From Mycolicibacterium parafortuitum (lineage in GTDB: Bacteria; Actinomycetota; Actinomycetes; Mycobacteriales; Mycobacteriaceae), in assembly GCF_002086815.1 (NCBI RefSeq), contig NZ_MVID01000029.1, positions 21,135-85,134 on the forward strand: a stretch of 64,000 bases of DNA. Reading direction: 5' to 3'. The position numbers and the translations under genes were made by a program. This document shows, one piece after another, positions 25,879-34,200 of this stretch (the first letter of the stretch is position 1; every line of letters begins with the position of its first letter). Below the pieces are notes generated by a model that saw nothing but the letters and a program-made list of their open reading frames with translations, ran no database searches and was not told where the DNA came from.

Positions 25879-26316
25879 TTGGCAGACAAGACGGCGCAGA
25901 CCATCTATATCGATGCCGAACCGGCGACGGTGATGGACGTCATCGCCGACATCGGTTCCTACCCGGATTGGGTCGCCGAATACAAAGAGACCGAGGTCCT
26001 CGAAACCGACGACGAGGGCTATCCGAAGAAGGCGCGGCTGGTGCTGGATGCCGCCGTGCTCAGGGACACCATGGTGCTGGTCTACCAGTGGCCCGCCGAC
26101 CACGCCTCGGTGACGTGGTCGTTGGAATCGAGCACGCTGCTCAAGGCACTCGACGGCGCATATCGGTTGGTGCCGAAAGGATCTGGCACCGAGGTCACCT
26201 ATGAGTTGTCCGTCGACCTGATGATCCCGATGATCGGGCTGCTCAAGCGCAAAGCCGAGCGCCGGTTGACCGACACCGCGCTGAAGGACCTCAAGAAACG
26301 AGTGGAGGCTGACTGA
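25879..26316 (+). CDS. SRPBCC-fold protein (TB16.3-like)
   Basis: A 145-aa protein matching TB16.3 (Rv2185c). It begins MADKTAQTIYIDAEPATVM, followed by ADIGSYPDWVAEYKETEV and, at the C-terminus, PMIGLLKRKAERRLTDTALKDLKKRVE. SRPBCC folds bind hydrophobic ligands; no enzyme activity is assigned. The start is a TTG with a strong GGGGAAGG ribosome binding site. The ArsA-like gene follows closely, so the two are likely co-expressed. Confidence 0.83.
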   Translation: MADKTAQTIYIDAEPATVMDVIADIGSYPDWVAEYKETEVLETDDEGYPKKARLVLDAAVLRDTMVLVYQWPADHASVTWSLESSTLLKALDGAYRLVPKGSGTEVTYELSVDLMIPMIGLLKRKAERRLTDTALKDLKKRVEAD

Positions 26317-26341
26317 GGGCAGCCCCGCGGCCCGGATCAGT

Positions 26342-27565
26342 TTGTTCGTCGGCAAGGGCGGCGTAGGGAAGTCGACGTTGGCGACCGCGACCGCGGTGCG
26401 TGCCGCGCGCGCCGGGATGCGGGTGCTCATCGTGTCCACCGACCAGGCGCACTCCACCGGCGACGTGCTGGGTGTCGACCTCGTCCCGACCGGGCTGCGC
26501 GAACCCACCCGGGTACTGGCCGAACTCGACACCGACGCCGGCGGCGGATCCCTCGACGCGCTGGCGCTGGACACGCTCGCCCTGCTGGCCGCGCGCTGGC
26601 GTGAGATCGCCCGGCCTCTGGCGGCGCAGTTCCCCGAATCCGAGATCGGAGACATTGCGCCCGAAGAACTTTCGGCGCTGCCCGGGGTGCAGGAGGTGCT
26701 CGGTCTGCACGAGGTCGGCGAGCTCGCGGACTCCGGCGCGTGGGATCTCGTGGTGGTCGACTGCGCGTCCACCGCCGATGCGATGCGGATGCTGACGCTG
26801 CCCGCGACGTTCGCGCTGTACCTGGAAAAGGCCTGGCCCCGGCACCGCAGGCTCTCCAGCGGCGACGACGCGCGCACCGTGGTGCTGGTGGAGCTGATGG
26901 AACGCCTCGGCGCGGGCACCGAGGCGCTGAGCGCCATGCTCACCGACGGTTCACGGGTCAGCGCCCACCTGGTCATGACGCCGGAACGGGTGGTCGCGGC
27001 CGAGGCGGTGCGCACGCTGGGCACGCTGTCGTTGATGGGTGTGCAGGTCGAAGAATTGATCGTGAATCAGATTCTGGTCCAGGATGATTCGTTCGAATAC
27101 CAGAACCTGCCCGCACATCCGGCGTTCGACTGGTACTCCGCCCGGATCTCCGAGCAGCAGGCCGTGCTCGACGATCTCGACCGGCAGATCGGCGACGTGC
27201 AGTTGGTTCTGGTGCCGCATCTGTCCGGCGAACCGATCGGGCCCAAGGCCCTCGGGGAGCTGCTCGACGCCGCGCGCAGGCGCGACGGGTCGCCACCGCC
27301 GGGCCCGCTGCGGCCGGTCGTCGACCGCGAATCCGGCACCGGCCTGGACGCGGTGTACCGGCTGCGCCTCGAGCTGCCTCAGGTGGACGCCGCCGCGCTG
27401 TCGTTGGGTAGGGTCGACGATGACTTGATCATCGGCGTCGGCGCGATGCGACGCCGGGTTCGCCTGGCGTCGGTGCTGCGGCGGTGCATCGTCATCGGTG
27501 CGCAGCTGCGCGGTAGCGAGTTGACGGTGCGATTTCGACCGAATCCGGAGGTGTGGCCGCGGTGA
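26342..27565 (+). CDS. ArsA-like (GET3/MinD-type) ATPase
   Basis: A P-loop ATPase of the Rv2184c type, 407 aa from the TTG. The deviant Walker A GKGGVGKST lies at residues 4-12; STDQAHSTGDVL is the switch region and VVVDCASTADAMRML the Walker B region. Later VNQILVQDD and PHLSGEPIGPKAL fit ArsA-like proteins. The TTG at 26342 is the only ATG/GTG/TTG before the P-loop in this frame, yet it cuts off part of the first beta strand (upstream codons read ARIS). A non-standard start, such as the CTG at 26309, is possible. Role unknown. Confidence 0.8.
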   Translation: MFVGKGGVGKSTLATATAVRAARAGMRVLIVSTDQAHSTGDVLGVDLVPTGLREPTRVLAELDTDAGGGSLDALALDTLALLAARWREIARPLAAQFPESEIGDIAPEELSALPGVQEVLGLHEVGELADSGAWDLVVVDCASTADAMRMLTLPATFALYLEKAWPRHRRLSSGDDARTVVLVELMERLGAGTEALSAMLTDGSRVSAHLVMTPERVVAAEAVRTLGTLSLMGVQVEELIVNQILVQDDSFEYQNLPAHPAFDWYSARISEQQAVLDDLDRQIGDVQLVLVPHLSGEPIGPKALGELLDAARRRDGSPPPGPLRPVVDRESGTGLDAVYRLRLELPQVDAAALSLGRVDDDLIIGVGAMRRRVRLASVLRRCIVIGAQLRGSELTVRFRPNPEVWPR

Positions 27566-27954
27566 GTGGTTCGCACGCCGAGCTGGGACCGGAACTGCGG
27601 GCGCTCGCCCAGTCCATCCTGGACAAACTCGACCCCGCCATCAGGCTGGCCGCCGCGCGCGCCCAGGCCACCGGCGGCGGCCCCGGACCGTGCCAGCAGG
27701 TGTGGTGCCCGGTGTGCGCGCTGGCGGCGCTGATCTCGGGGGAGCAGCATCCGTTGCTCACCGTCGTCGCCGAACACAGCGTGGCGCTGCTGACCCTGCT
27801 CAAGGCGATGGTCGAGGACATGGAGGCCGCGCCGGCGGCCCCTGAACCGCCGCACCCGCCGGACCCGTCTCCGGACGATCCCGGGCCGCCCGATCCGGCG
27901 CCGCCGGATCCGCCCGGCCGCTATCAGCACATCCCTGTCAGCATCGACGAGTGA
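27562..27954 (+). CDS. conserved hypothetical protein with proline-rich tail
   Basis: A 130-aa protein of the Rv2183c type. An amphipathic N-terminus (LGPELRALAQSILDKLDPAIRLAAA) leads to a CQQVWCPVCALAALISGEQHPLL segment with three cysteines (C-x4-C-x2-C), then a helical region and a tail of Pro/Asp repeats (about 87-120). The GTG at 27562 overlaps the ArsA gene stop (GTGA); another GTG 9 bases earlier is also possible. GGAGG lies 10 nt upstream. Function unknown; linkage to the ArsA-like ATPase suggests a common process. Confidence 0.75.
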   Translation: MSGSHAELGPELRALAQSILDKLDPAIRLAAARAQATGGGPGPCQQVWCPVCALAALISGEQHPLLTVVAEHSVALLTLLKAMVEDMEAAPAAPEPPHPPDPSPDDPGPPDPAPPDPPGRYQHIPVSIDE

Positions 27955-28031
27955 CCCTCGCGGGTACATCTGTGGTCGCACGCACAGGCCGTGGGTAAAG
28001 TTGTCGCAGAGCATATTCTTTCGGAGGGTCC

Positions 28032-28754
28032 ATGTGGTACTGGCTGTTCAAGTACGTCCTGCTGGGCCCTCTGCTGGCTCTCATCGCCAGGCCGAAAATC
28101 GAAGGGCTGGAACATATCCCGGCTGACGGTTCGGCCATCCTGGCCAGCAACCACCTCGCGGTGATGGACAGCTTCTACCTGCCGCTGATGGTGCGCAGGC
28201 GCATCACGTTCCTGGCCAAGGCCGAGTACTTCACCGGAACCGGCGTCAAGGGGCGTTTCCTGGCGTGGTTCTACACCGCGGTCGGGCAGGTGCCGATCGA
28301 CCGCACCGATGCCGACAGCGCCCAGGCGGCGCTGACCACCGCCGAGCGCATCCTCGGCCAGGGCAACTTGCTGGGGATGTACCCCGAGGGCACCCGCTCA
28401 CCCGACGGCAGGCTCTACAAGGGCAAGACCGGGCTGGCCCGGCTCGCGCTGCAGACCCAGGTCCCGGTGATCCCGGTCGCGATGATCGGAACCGACGACG
28501 TCAACCCGCCCGGCAAGGGGCTGCGCTTCGGCCGGGTGGTGATCCGCATCGGCCCGCCGATGGACTTCAGCCGGTTCGACGGACTGGCGGGCAACCGGTT
28601 CATCGAGCGGGCCGTGGTCGACGAAGTGATGTACGAGCTGATGCGGTTGTCCGGGCAGGAATACGTCGACTTGTACGCAGCTGATGTGAAGCTGGGAAAA
28701 GCTGATGCGGCGCCGAAGCCGCCCACCCGCCTGCCGGAGTCGGCTGCCGGTTAG
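28032..28754 (+). CDS. 1-acylglycerol-3-phosphate O-acyltransferase-like (PlsC family)
   Basis: A 240-aa LPLAT-superfamily acyltransferase of the Rv2182c type. The NHLAVMD motif (H-x4-D) is the catalytic pair, and YPEGTRSPDGRLYKGKTG carries the EGTR substrate motif. VPVIPVAMIGTDDV completes the signature. It probably acylates a lysophospholipid at the membrane. AGGGTCC precedes the ATG and the hydrophobic N-terminus (YWLFKYVLLGPLLALIA) may anchor it. The stop overlaps that of the convergent mannosyltransferase by 4 bp. Confidence 0.88.
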   Translation: MWYWLFKYVLLGPLLALIARPKIEGLEHIPADGSAILASNHLAVMDSFYLPLMVRRRITFLAKAEYFTGTGVKGRFLAWFYTAVGQVPIDRTDADSAQAALTTAERILGQGNLLGMYPEGTRSPDGRLYKGKTGLARLALQTQVPVIPVAMIGTDDVNPPGKGLRFGRVVIRIGPPMDFSRFDGLAGNRFIERAVVDEVMYELMRLSGQEYVDLYAADVKLGKADAAPKPPTRLPESAAG

Positions 28755-30034
28755 GCCTTGACCGCGTCGTCGCTGGGTTCGGCCGACCCGATCTCGGAGG
28801 CGTCATCGCGGGGGCGCAGCGCGACCGTGCCGACCACGGCGATCACCGCCAGCGCCCACCACAGGTAGGACCCGCCGACCAGTTGACGCCACAACGCCGC
28901 GGTGGTCTCGCGGTGTTCGGGCAGCAGCTTGATCGGTGTCCACACCATCAGCGCCAGCCCGATGACCGACACCGCCCCGAGCCCGACGTGGCGTAACCGC
29001 ACCCCGAGCACCGCGGTGGCGACCACCGTCGGCAGCATCCAGACCCAGTGGTGCGACCACGACACCGGTGAGACGACCAGCCCGAACATCGCGACGCTGA
29101 TCAGTGCGAGCACCGGCTGCTCGGCGCGCAACGCGCGCCTGGCCGCCCACACCGTCAGCGCGAGCACCGCGAAGCACAGGCCGACCCACAGCAGGAACCG
29201 CTCGCTCTCGCCCAGACCGAGCCGGGCCAGCGCGCCGGCGATGTTCTGGTTGGTGTTCAGCGTCGCGGTGCCGATGCGGTCGGTGTTGCGGACCGTCTCG
29301 GTCCAGTACTCCCAGGAATCGCGCCAGCTGAACGCGAACCCGGCCAGGGTCGCGACGATCGCCGACGCCGCGGTCACCAGCAGCGCGCGGGTGTCGCGGC
29401 GAAGCAGGAAGTACAGCAAGAACACCGCGGGGGTGAGCTTCACCGCGATCGCCAGACCGAGCAGGATCCCGCGCGGCCACGGGGTGCGGCGCGGCACGCA
29501 GTCGGCGATCACCAGCGTCATCAGCACCACGTTGATCTGGCCGAAGTCGAAGTTCGCCCGGATCGGCTCCAGGTAGATCACCGCCGGCGCGACGATCGCG
29601 GCGGCCAGCCACAACCGGCGCGCCCACGCCGGCTCGCCGGTGACCTGCGTGTGCGGCCACACGTCGAGCCGGGTCAGCACGATCGCCGTCGAGACCAGCA
29701 GCAACACCAGCGTCGTCGCGGTGATCGCGGCGCTGGCGGCTTCCAGCGACAGCATCGCGAACGGGCTGAACGCGACCGCGGCCAGCGGGGGATAGGTGAA
29801 CGGCAGTTCCAGGCCTCCCCGCGTCATGAACATCGCGCCGTCGGCGTAAAGCGCCTGGCCGTCCAGCCAGGCCCGACCGCCCATCCGGTAGACGTCGATG
29901 TCGATGCGGTACGGCACGTGGCCGAGCAGGCGCCAACCGGCCACGGCCAGCGCCGCGAGCGTCAGCAGCTGGAACAGCCGCCACCCGAGCTTCGGAACCC
30001 AACCAGCCCCGTCGGGCGACCGCCGATTATTCAT
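28751..30034 (-). CDS. alpha-(1-2)-mannosyltransferase, GT87 family
   Basis: A 427-aa polytopic membrane protein with about ten membrane segments, matching Rv2181 in length and layout. This polyprenyl-phosphomannose-using enzyme adds alpha-1,2-mannose branches to the mannan core of lipomannan and lipoarabinomannan. The first external loop HVPYRIDIDVYRMGGRAWLDG carries the acidic DxD-like residues, and LELPFTYPPLAAV, VSPVSWSHHWVWMLP and YLEPIRANFDFGQINV are typical of the family. The ATG at 30034 is chosen by homology start; TAGTCT lies 10 nt before it, implying a leader of only a few bases. Confidence 0.88.
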   Translation of the reverse strand: MNNRRSPDGAGWVPKLGWRLFQLLTLAALAVAGWRLLGHVPYRIDIDVYRMGGRAWLDGQALYADGAMFMTRGGLELPFTYPPLAAVAFSPFAMLSLEAASAAITATTLVLLLVSTAIVLTRLDVWPHTQVTGEPAWARRLWLAAAIVAPAVIYLEPIRANFDFGQINVVLMTLVIADCVPRRTPWPRGILLGLAIAVKLTPAVFLLYFLLRRDTRALLVTAASAIVATLAGFAFSWRDSWEYWTETVRNTDRIGTATLNTNQNIAGALARLGLGESERFLLWVGLCFAVLALTVWAARRALRAEQPVLALISVAMFGLVVSPVSWSHHWVWMLPTVVATAVLGVRLRHVGLGAVSVIGLALMVWTPIKLLPEHRETTAALWRQLVGGSYLWWALAVIAVVGTVALRPRDDASEIGSAEPSDDAVKA

Positions 30035-30106
30035 GTCGGGGTCCAGACTATCGGGGCGGATCGGCGCGTCGGCGGGTATCCCGGGCTCGACACCCGCAGG
30101 TCGGCG

Positions 30107-30112
30107 TAAGTT
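30107..30112 (+). promoter_or_regulatory. -10 hexamer of the gene at 30119, leaderless
   Basis: TAAGTT ends 6 nt before the GTG at 30119, with no ribosome binding site. Confidence 0.5.
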
Positions 30113-30118
30113 TTCTGC

Positions 30119-31009
30119 GTGCGCACGGACCCCGGACCCCACCTGGCCTTCTTGGCGTCCATCCCGGAGTCGCGACTGCCGCTGGTGTGCTGCCTCGTCG
30201 CGTTCATCCTGACGTTCTTCATCACCCGCACGATCGTGCGGTACATCCGCAGCCATGCCGACAGCGATGCGCCGCGCAAGTGGTGGCAGCCGCGCAACAT
30301 CTCGGCGGGCGGCGGGCTGCACATCCACCACGTGGTGATCGGTGTGGTGCTGGTCATGGTCTCCGGGATCACGATGGTCACGATCGCTGTCGACGGCGGA
30401 GTACCCGAGTTCACGGCGGCGTCAATCCTGTTCGGGATCGGTGCGGCGCTGGTGCTCGACGAGTTCGCGCTGATCCTGCACCTGCAGGACGTGTACTGGG
30501 CCGAGGACGGCCGCACCTCGGTCGACGCGGTGTTCGTCGCCGTCGCGGTGGCGGGTCTGCTCGTGCTCGGCTTCAACCCGCTGTCGTTCTTCGACGTCGC
30601 GGACTGGCAGGAGGATCCGTCCTGGGTCACCCGCACCATCGTGGTCGTCGCGGCGGTCGCGACGCTGGCGCTGGCGGTGATCGTGCTCCTCAAGGGCAAG
30701 GTGTGGACCGGCCTGATCGGCATGTTCATCACCCCGCTGCTGATCATCGGCGCGATCCGGCTGTCGCGCCCGCACGCGCCGTGGGCGCGTTGGCGCTACA
30801 CCAAGCGACCGCGCAGAATGCACCGTGCCCTGGAACGGGAACGCTGGCTGCGGCGGCCGGTGATCCAGGCCAAACTGTGGCTGCAGGACGCCATCGCCGG
30901 CATGCCGAAGTTCCCCGACGACGCGCTGGTCGACCAGCAACTCGACCGCGAGATCCACGCCGCGCCCGCCCCGGGCGAACCCGAGCCCGCCCGACAGAAA
31001 GCCTCCTAG
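30119..31009 (+). CDS. integral membrane protein, Rv2180c-like
   Basis: A 296-aa membrane protein. Membrane segments are at about 18-38, 70-90, 105-128, 139-159, 177-197 and 203-221. Between segments one and two is the cytoplasmic loop RKWWQPRNISAGGGLHIHHVVIG with conserved His residues (HIHH). The C-terminal 70 residues are basic and soluble. Function is unknown. The GTG start fits a leaderless message. Only 3 bp separate it from the exoribonuclease gene, so they form an operon. Confidence 0.82.
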   Translation: MRTDPGPHLAFLASIPESRLPLVCCLVAFILTFFITRTIVRYIRSHADSDAPRKWWQPRNISAGGGLHIHHVVIGVVLVMVSGITMVTIAVDGGVPEFTAASILFGIGAALVLDEFALILHLQDVYWAEDGRTSVDAVFVAVAVAGLLVLGFNPLSFFDVADWQEDPSWVTRTIVVVAAVATLALAVIVLLKGKVWTGLIGMFITPLLIIGAIRLSRPHAPWARWRYTKRPRRMHRALERERWLRRPVIQAKLWLQDAIAGMPKFPDDALVDQQLDREIHAAPAPGEPEPARQKAS

Positions 31010-31012
31010 AGA

Positions 31013-31492
31013 TTGCGGTACTTCTACGACACGGAATTCATCGACAACGGCCGCACCATCGAGCTGATCTCGATCGGGGTGGCCGCCGAGGACGGCCGCG
31101 AGTACTACGCGATCTCCACGGAGTTCGACCCGCAGCGGGCCGGCAGCTGGGTGCGCAAGCACGTGCTGCCGAAGCTTCCGTCGCCGGCGTCGCCGCTGTG
31201 GCGTTCGCGCCGGACGATCCGCACCGAGTTGGAGGACTTCTTCGGCATCGACGGTGACGAGCCGATCGAGCTGTGGGCCTGGGTGGGTGCCTACGACCAC
31301 GTGGTGCTGTGCCAGCTGTGGGGCCCGATGACGGATCTGCCGCCCGCCATCCCGCGGTTCACCCGGGAACTGCGCCAGTTTTGGGAGGACCGCGGGTGCC
31401 CGCGGATGCCGCCCCGCCCCCGCGACGCGCACGACGCACTGGTCGACGCCAAGCACAACCTGGTGCGTTATCGCCTGATGACCGGCCAGTAA
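31013..31492 (+). CDS. DEDDh 3'-5' exoribonuclease (Rv2179c-like)
   Basis: A 159-aa RNase T/DnaQ-fold nuclease matching Rv2179c, a structurally known 3'-5' exoribonuclease of mycobacteria. The acidic residues are in RYFYDTEFIDNG (DxE), WAWVGAYDHVVLCQLWG (D) and HDALVDAKHNL (H-x4-D). The start is a TTG 3 bases after the preceding stop, at the position where homology begins. A cytosolic role in RNA turnover is inferred from the family. Confidence 0.88.
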   Translation: MRYFYDTEFIDNGRTIELISIGVAAEDGREYYAISTEFDPQRAGSWVRKHVLPKLPSPASPLWRSRRTIRTELEDFFGIDGDEPIELWAWVGAYDHVVLCQLWGPMTDLPPAIPRFTRELRQFWEDRGCPRMPPRPRDAHDALVDAKHNLVRYRLMTGQ

Positions 31493-31498
31493 TACCAT
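31493..31498 (+). promoter_or_regulatory. -10 hexamer of aroG, leaderless
   Basis: TACCAT ends 6 nt before the aroG GTG at 31505, right after the stop of the exoribonuclease gene. Confidence 0.55.
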
Positions 31499-31504
31499 CG
31501 ACGG

Positions 31505-32917
31505 GTGAACTGGACCGTCGACGTACCCATCGACCAGCTGCCTGCGCTCCCGCCGCTGCCCGAGGACCTGCGGCGTCGCCTCGACGCGGCGCTGGCCAAG
31601 CCGGCGTTGCAGCAGCCGTCCTGGGACGCAGGCCAGGCCGCCGCGATGCGCAAGGTGCTCGAGAGCGTTCCGCCGGTGACGGTTCCGTCGGAGATCGAGC
31701 GGCTCAAGACGCAGCTGGCCGACGTCGCGCTGGGCAGGGCGTTCCTGCTGCAGGGCGGCGACTGCGCGGAGACGTTCGCCGACAACACCGAGCCGCACAT
31801 CCGGGCCAACATCCGCACGCTGCTGCAGATGGCCGTGGTGCTGACCTACGGCGCGAGCATGCCGGTGGTCAAGGTCGCGCGCATCGCCGGCCAGTACGCG
31901 AAGCCGCGGTCGTCGGACGTCGACGCGCTCGGGCTCAAGTCCTACCGCGGCGACATGGTCAACGGGTTCGCCCCGGATGCCGCGGTGCGCGACCACGATC
32001 CGTCACGGCTGGTACGCGCCTACGCCAACGCGAGCGCGGCGATGAACCTGGTGCGCGCGCTGACGTCGTCGGGGATGGCGTCGCTGCACCAGGTGCACGA
32101 CTGGAACCGCGAGTTCGTGCGCACCTCGCCCGCGGGTGCCCGTTATGAGGCGCTGGCCGGCGAGATCGACCGCGGACTGCGATTCATGAGCGCGTGCCGC
32201 GTCGACGACCGCAACCTCGACACCGCCGAGATCTACGCCAGCCATGAGGCGCTGGTGCTCGATTACGAGCGGGCCATGCTGCGGATGGATGCCGGGGATT
32301 CCGTCGACCCGTCCGAATCCTCCGGGTACGCGCCCCGTCTGTACGACCTCTCGGCGCACTACGTGTGGATCGGTGAGCGCACCCGCCAACTCGACGGCGC
32401 GCATGTCGCGTTCGCCGAGGTGATCTCGAATCCGATCGGCATCAAGATCGGGCCGACGACGTCGCCGGAACTGGCGGTCGAATACGTCGAGCGGCTGGAC
32501 CCGAACAACGAACCGGGCCGGCTCACGCTCGTCAGCCGGATGGGCAACCACAAGGTGCGCGATGTGCTGCCGCCGATCATCGAGAAGGTCCAGGCGTCGG
32601 GTCACCGGGTGATCTGGCAGTGCGACCCGATGCACGGCAACACCCACGAGTCCTCGACCGGCTACAAGACCCGGCACTTCGACCGCATCGTCGACGAGGT
32701 GCAGGGCTTCTTCGAGGTGCACCGGGCGCTGGGCACCCATCCCGGCGGCATCCACGTCGAGATCACCGGTGAGAACGTCACCGAGTGTCTCGGTGGCGCA
32801 CAGGACATCTCGGACACCGACCTGTCCGGTCGCTACGAGACGGCGTGCGACCCGCGACTGAATACGCAGCAGTCGCTCGAGCTGGCGTTTTTGGTTGCGG
32901 AGATGCTCCGCGATTAG
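31505..32917 (+). CDS. aroG: class II 3-deoxy-D-arabino-heptulosonate 7-phosphate synthase
   Basis: A 470-aa type II DAHP synthase (Rv2178c type, 462 aa), the first enzyme of the shikimate pathway, condensing PEP and erythrose 4-phosphate. Conserved segments include LLQGGDCAETF (metal-binding Cys), KVARIAGQYAKPRSS, RTRQLDGAHVAF, NPIGIKIGPTT, WQCDPMHGNTHESS, and HVEITGENVTECLGG. In mycobacteria this enzyme binds chorismate mutase and is inhibited by aromatic amino acids. The GTG start is supported by the leaderless promoter. The last 21 bp are duplicated just downstream. Confidence 0.95.
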   Translation: MNWTVDVPIDQLPALPPLPEDLRRRLDAALAKPALQQPSWDAGQAAAMRKVLESVPPVTVPSEIERLKTQLADVALGRAFLLQGGDCAETFADNTEPHIRANIRTLLQMAVVLTYGASMPVVKVARIAGQYAKPRSSDVDALGLKSYRGDMVNGFAPDAAVRDHDPSRLVRAYANASAAMNLVRALTSSGMASLHQVHDWNREFVRTSPAGARYEALAGEIDRGLRFMSACRVDDRNLDTAEIYASHEALVLDYERAMLRMDAGDSVDPSESSGYAPRLYDLSAHYVWIGERTRQLDGAHVAFAEVISNPIGIKIGPTTSPELAVEYVERLDPNNEPGRLTLVSRMGNHKVRDVLPPIIEKVQASGHRVIWQCDPMHGNTHESSTGYKTRHFDRIVDEVQGFFEVHRALGTHPGGIHVEITGENVTECLGGAQDISDTDLSGRYETACDPRLNTQQSLELAFLVAEMLRD

Positions 32918-32944
32918 GCCGGAGCGGAGATGCTCCGCGATTAG
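32897..32944. repeat. 21-bp direct repeat at the aroG/pknL junction
   Basis: A 21-bp unit (GCGGAGATGCTCCGCGATTA plus G) occurs at 32897-32917, as the end of aroG including its stop, and again at 32924-32944 after a 6-bp spacer. Each copy holds a perfect GCGGAG-ATG-CTCCGC hairpin. The second copy contains the stop codon of pknL on the other strand. It looks like a tandem duplication of 27 bp. Confidence 0.85.
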
Positions 32945-34140
32945 AGCAGGTTCGGCAGGTTGGCGCCCAGGGTCCATGCGCCCGCGGCGGCCAGCCCGGC
33001 CAGCGTGATCACCAGGATCACCCAGAACAGCAGCACCCGGCGGGCACGCTGGCGCGCCCAGTAGAAGTGCTCCAGCTCGATCCCGGCGAAGTGGCCTGTC
33101 TCCGAAGGGTATTCGTCCTCATCGTGATAGTCGTGGCCGCCGTCGTGCTCGTCGTCGAGCACGGGTAGCTCGTCGCGGCCGAACACCTTGGTGTGGTCGT
33201 GCACGACCGTCGTCGCCGCGCTGGACGTCCCTGTGGTCGCCGACGTGTGCGCCGCCGAGTTCTTCGGTGCGGGCACCCGGAAGTGGGGCAGGTCGAGCTC
33301 GCGCACGACGGTTTCGAGCTGGTCGGCCATCTCGGCCGCGTCGGCGAACCGCTGTTCGGGGTCGCGCGCGGTGGCGCACTGCACGAGATCGTCGAACTGC
33401 CTCGGCACGCCGCGGATCGCGGTGCTGGGCGGCGGCACATCGCGGTCCATCCGCTGATAGGCCACCGCCAGCGAGCTGTCCCCGGTGAACGGGGTACGCC
33501 CGGTGAGCAGCTCGTAGACCAGGATCCCGACCGAGTAGACGTCGCCGCGCGAATCGGTCTCGCCGGTGGCGACCTGCTCGGGCGACAGGTACGCGGCGGT
33601 TCCGAGGATCACGCTGGTCGAGGTGATCTTGGCTTCGGCCACGGCCCGCACGAGGCCGAAGTCGGCGATCTTCACCTCGCCGTCGTCGCTGATCAGGATG
33701 TTCTCCGGCTTGATGTCGCGGTGCACCAGGCCCGCGGCGTGGGCGGCGGCGAGCCCGCCCAGCACCGGGCGCAGCACCGCGGCCACGGCGTGTGGCGGCA
33801 TCGGCCCTCGTTCGGCCAGCAGCTCACGCAGCGTGCCACCCTCGACGAGCTCCATCACGAGGAACGGATGGCGGCCGTCGAGTCCCTGGTCGTACATCGC
33901 GACGAGGCCGGGGTCCTTCAGCCGGGCCACCGCCCGGGCCTCCCGCTGGAAGCGGGTCATGAAATGTTCGTCGCCCGCGTAGCGGGAATCCATGATCTTC
34001 AGCGCGACCGGACGGTCGAGCCGCAGGTCCAGGCCCCGGTACACCGCGGACATGCCGCCCGTGGCGATCAGCGTGTCCACCCGGTAGCGACCGTCCAGCA
34101 CGGCCCCGGTCAACGGGCTTTGCTGCTGGTAGGTCTCCAC
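32941..34140 (-). CDS. pknL: serine/threonine protein kinase PknL
   Basis: A 399-aa membrane Ser/Thr kinase, the same length as Rv2176. The kinase domain (about 19-280) has the ATP lysine K48, catalytic D142 in HRDIKPEN, DFG at 160-162, and activation-loop T173 and T175, which match the autophosphorylation sites known for PknL. A linker rich in His, Asp and Glu (about 300-350) leads to a single membrane segment (about 371-393) and a very short outer tail without PASTA repeats. The GTG follows TACCAT by 6 nt (leaderless). It is divergent from the gene of its known type of substrate, Rv2175c-like. Confidence 0.92.
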   Translation of the reverse strand: METYQQQSPLTGAVLDGRYRVDTLIATGGMSAVYRGLDLRLDRPVALKIMDSRYAGDEHFMTRFQREARAVARLKDPGLVAMYDQGLDGRHPFLVMELVEGGTLRELLAERGPMPPHAVAAVLRPVLGGLAAAHAAGLVHRDIKPENILISDDGEVKIADFGLVRAVAEAKITSTSVILGTAAYLSPEQVATGETDSRGDVYSVGILVYELLTGRTPFTGDSSLAVAYQRMDRDVPPPSTAIRGVPRQFDDLVQCATARDPEQRFADAAEMADQLETVVRELDLPHFRVPAPKNSAAHTSATTGTSSAATTVVHDHTKVFGRDELPVLDDEHDGGHDYHDEDEYPSETGHFAGIELEHFYWARQRARRVLLFWVILVITLAGLAAAGAWTLGANLPNLL

Positions 34141-34146
34141 CGGCCC

Positions 34147-34152
34147 ATGGTA
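34147..34152 (-). promoter_or_regulatory. -10 hexamer of pknL, leaderless
   Basis: TACCAT on the minus strand ends 6 nt before the pknL GTG at 34140. It lies back to back with the TAGACT hexamer of the divergent gene, only about 35 bp apart, so the two promoters probably share or compete for space. Confidence 0.5.
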
Positions 34153-34187
34153 CGAGCCAGGATCGCGACAGTGTCGGCGCGGAGCCC

Positions 34188-34193
34188 TAGACT
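34188..34193 (+). promoter_or_regulatory. -10 hexamer of the Rv2175c-like gene, leaderless
   Basis: TAGACT ends 7 nt before the ATG at 34201; no ribosome binding site is present. Confidence 0.5.
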
Positions 34194-34200
34194 CTGTGCG

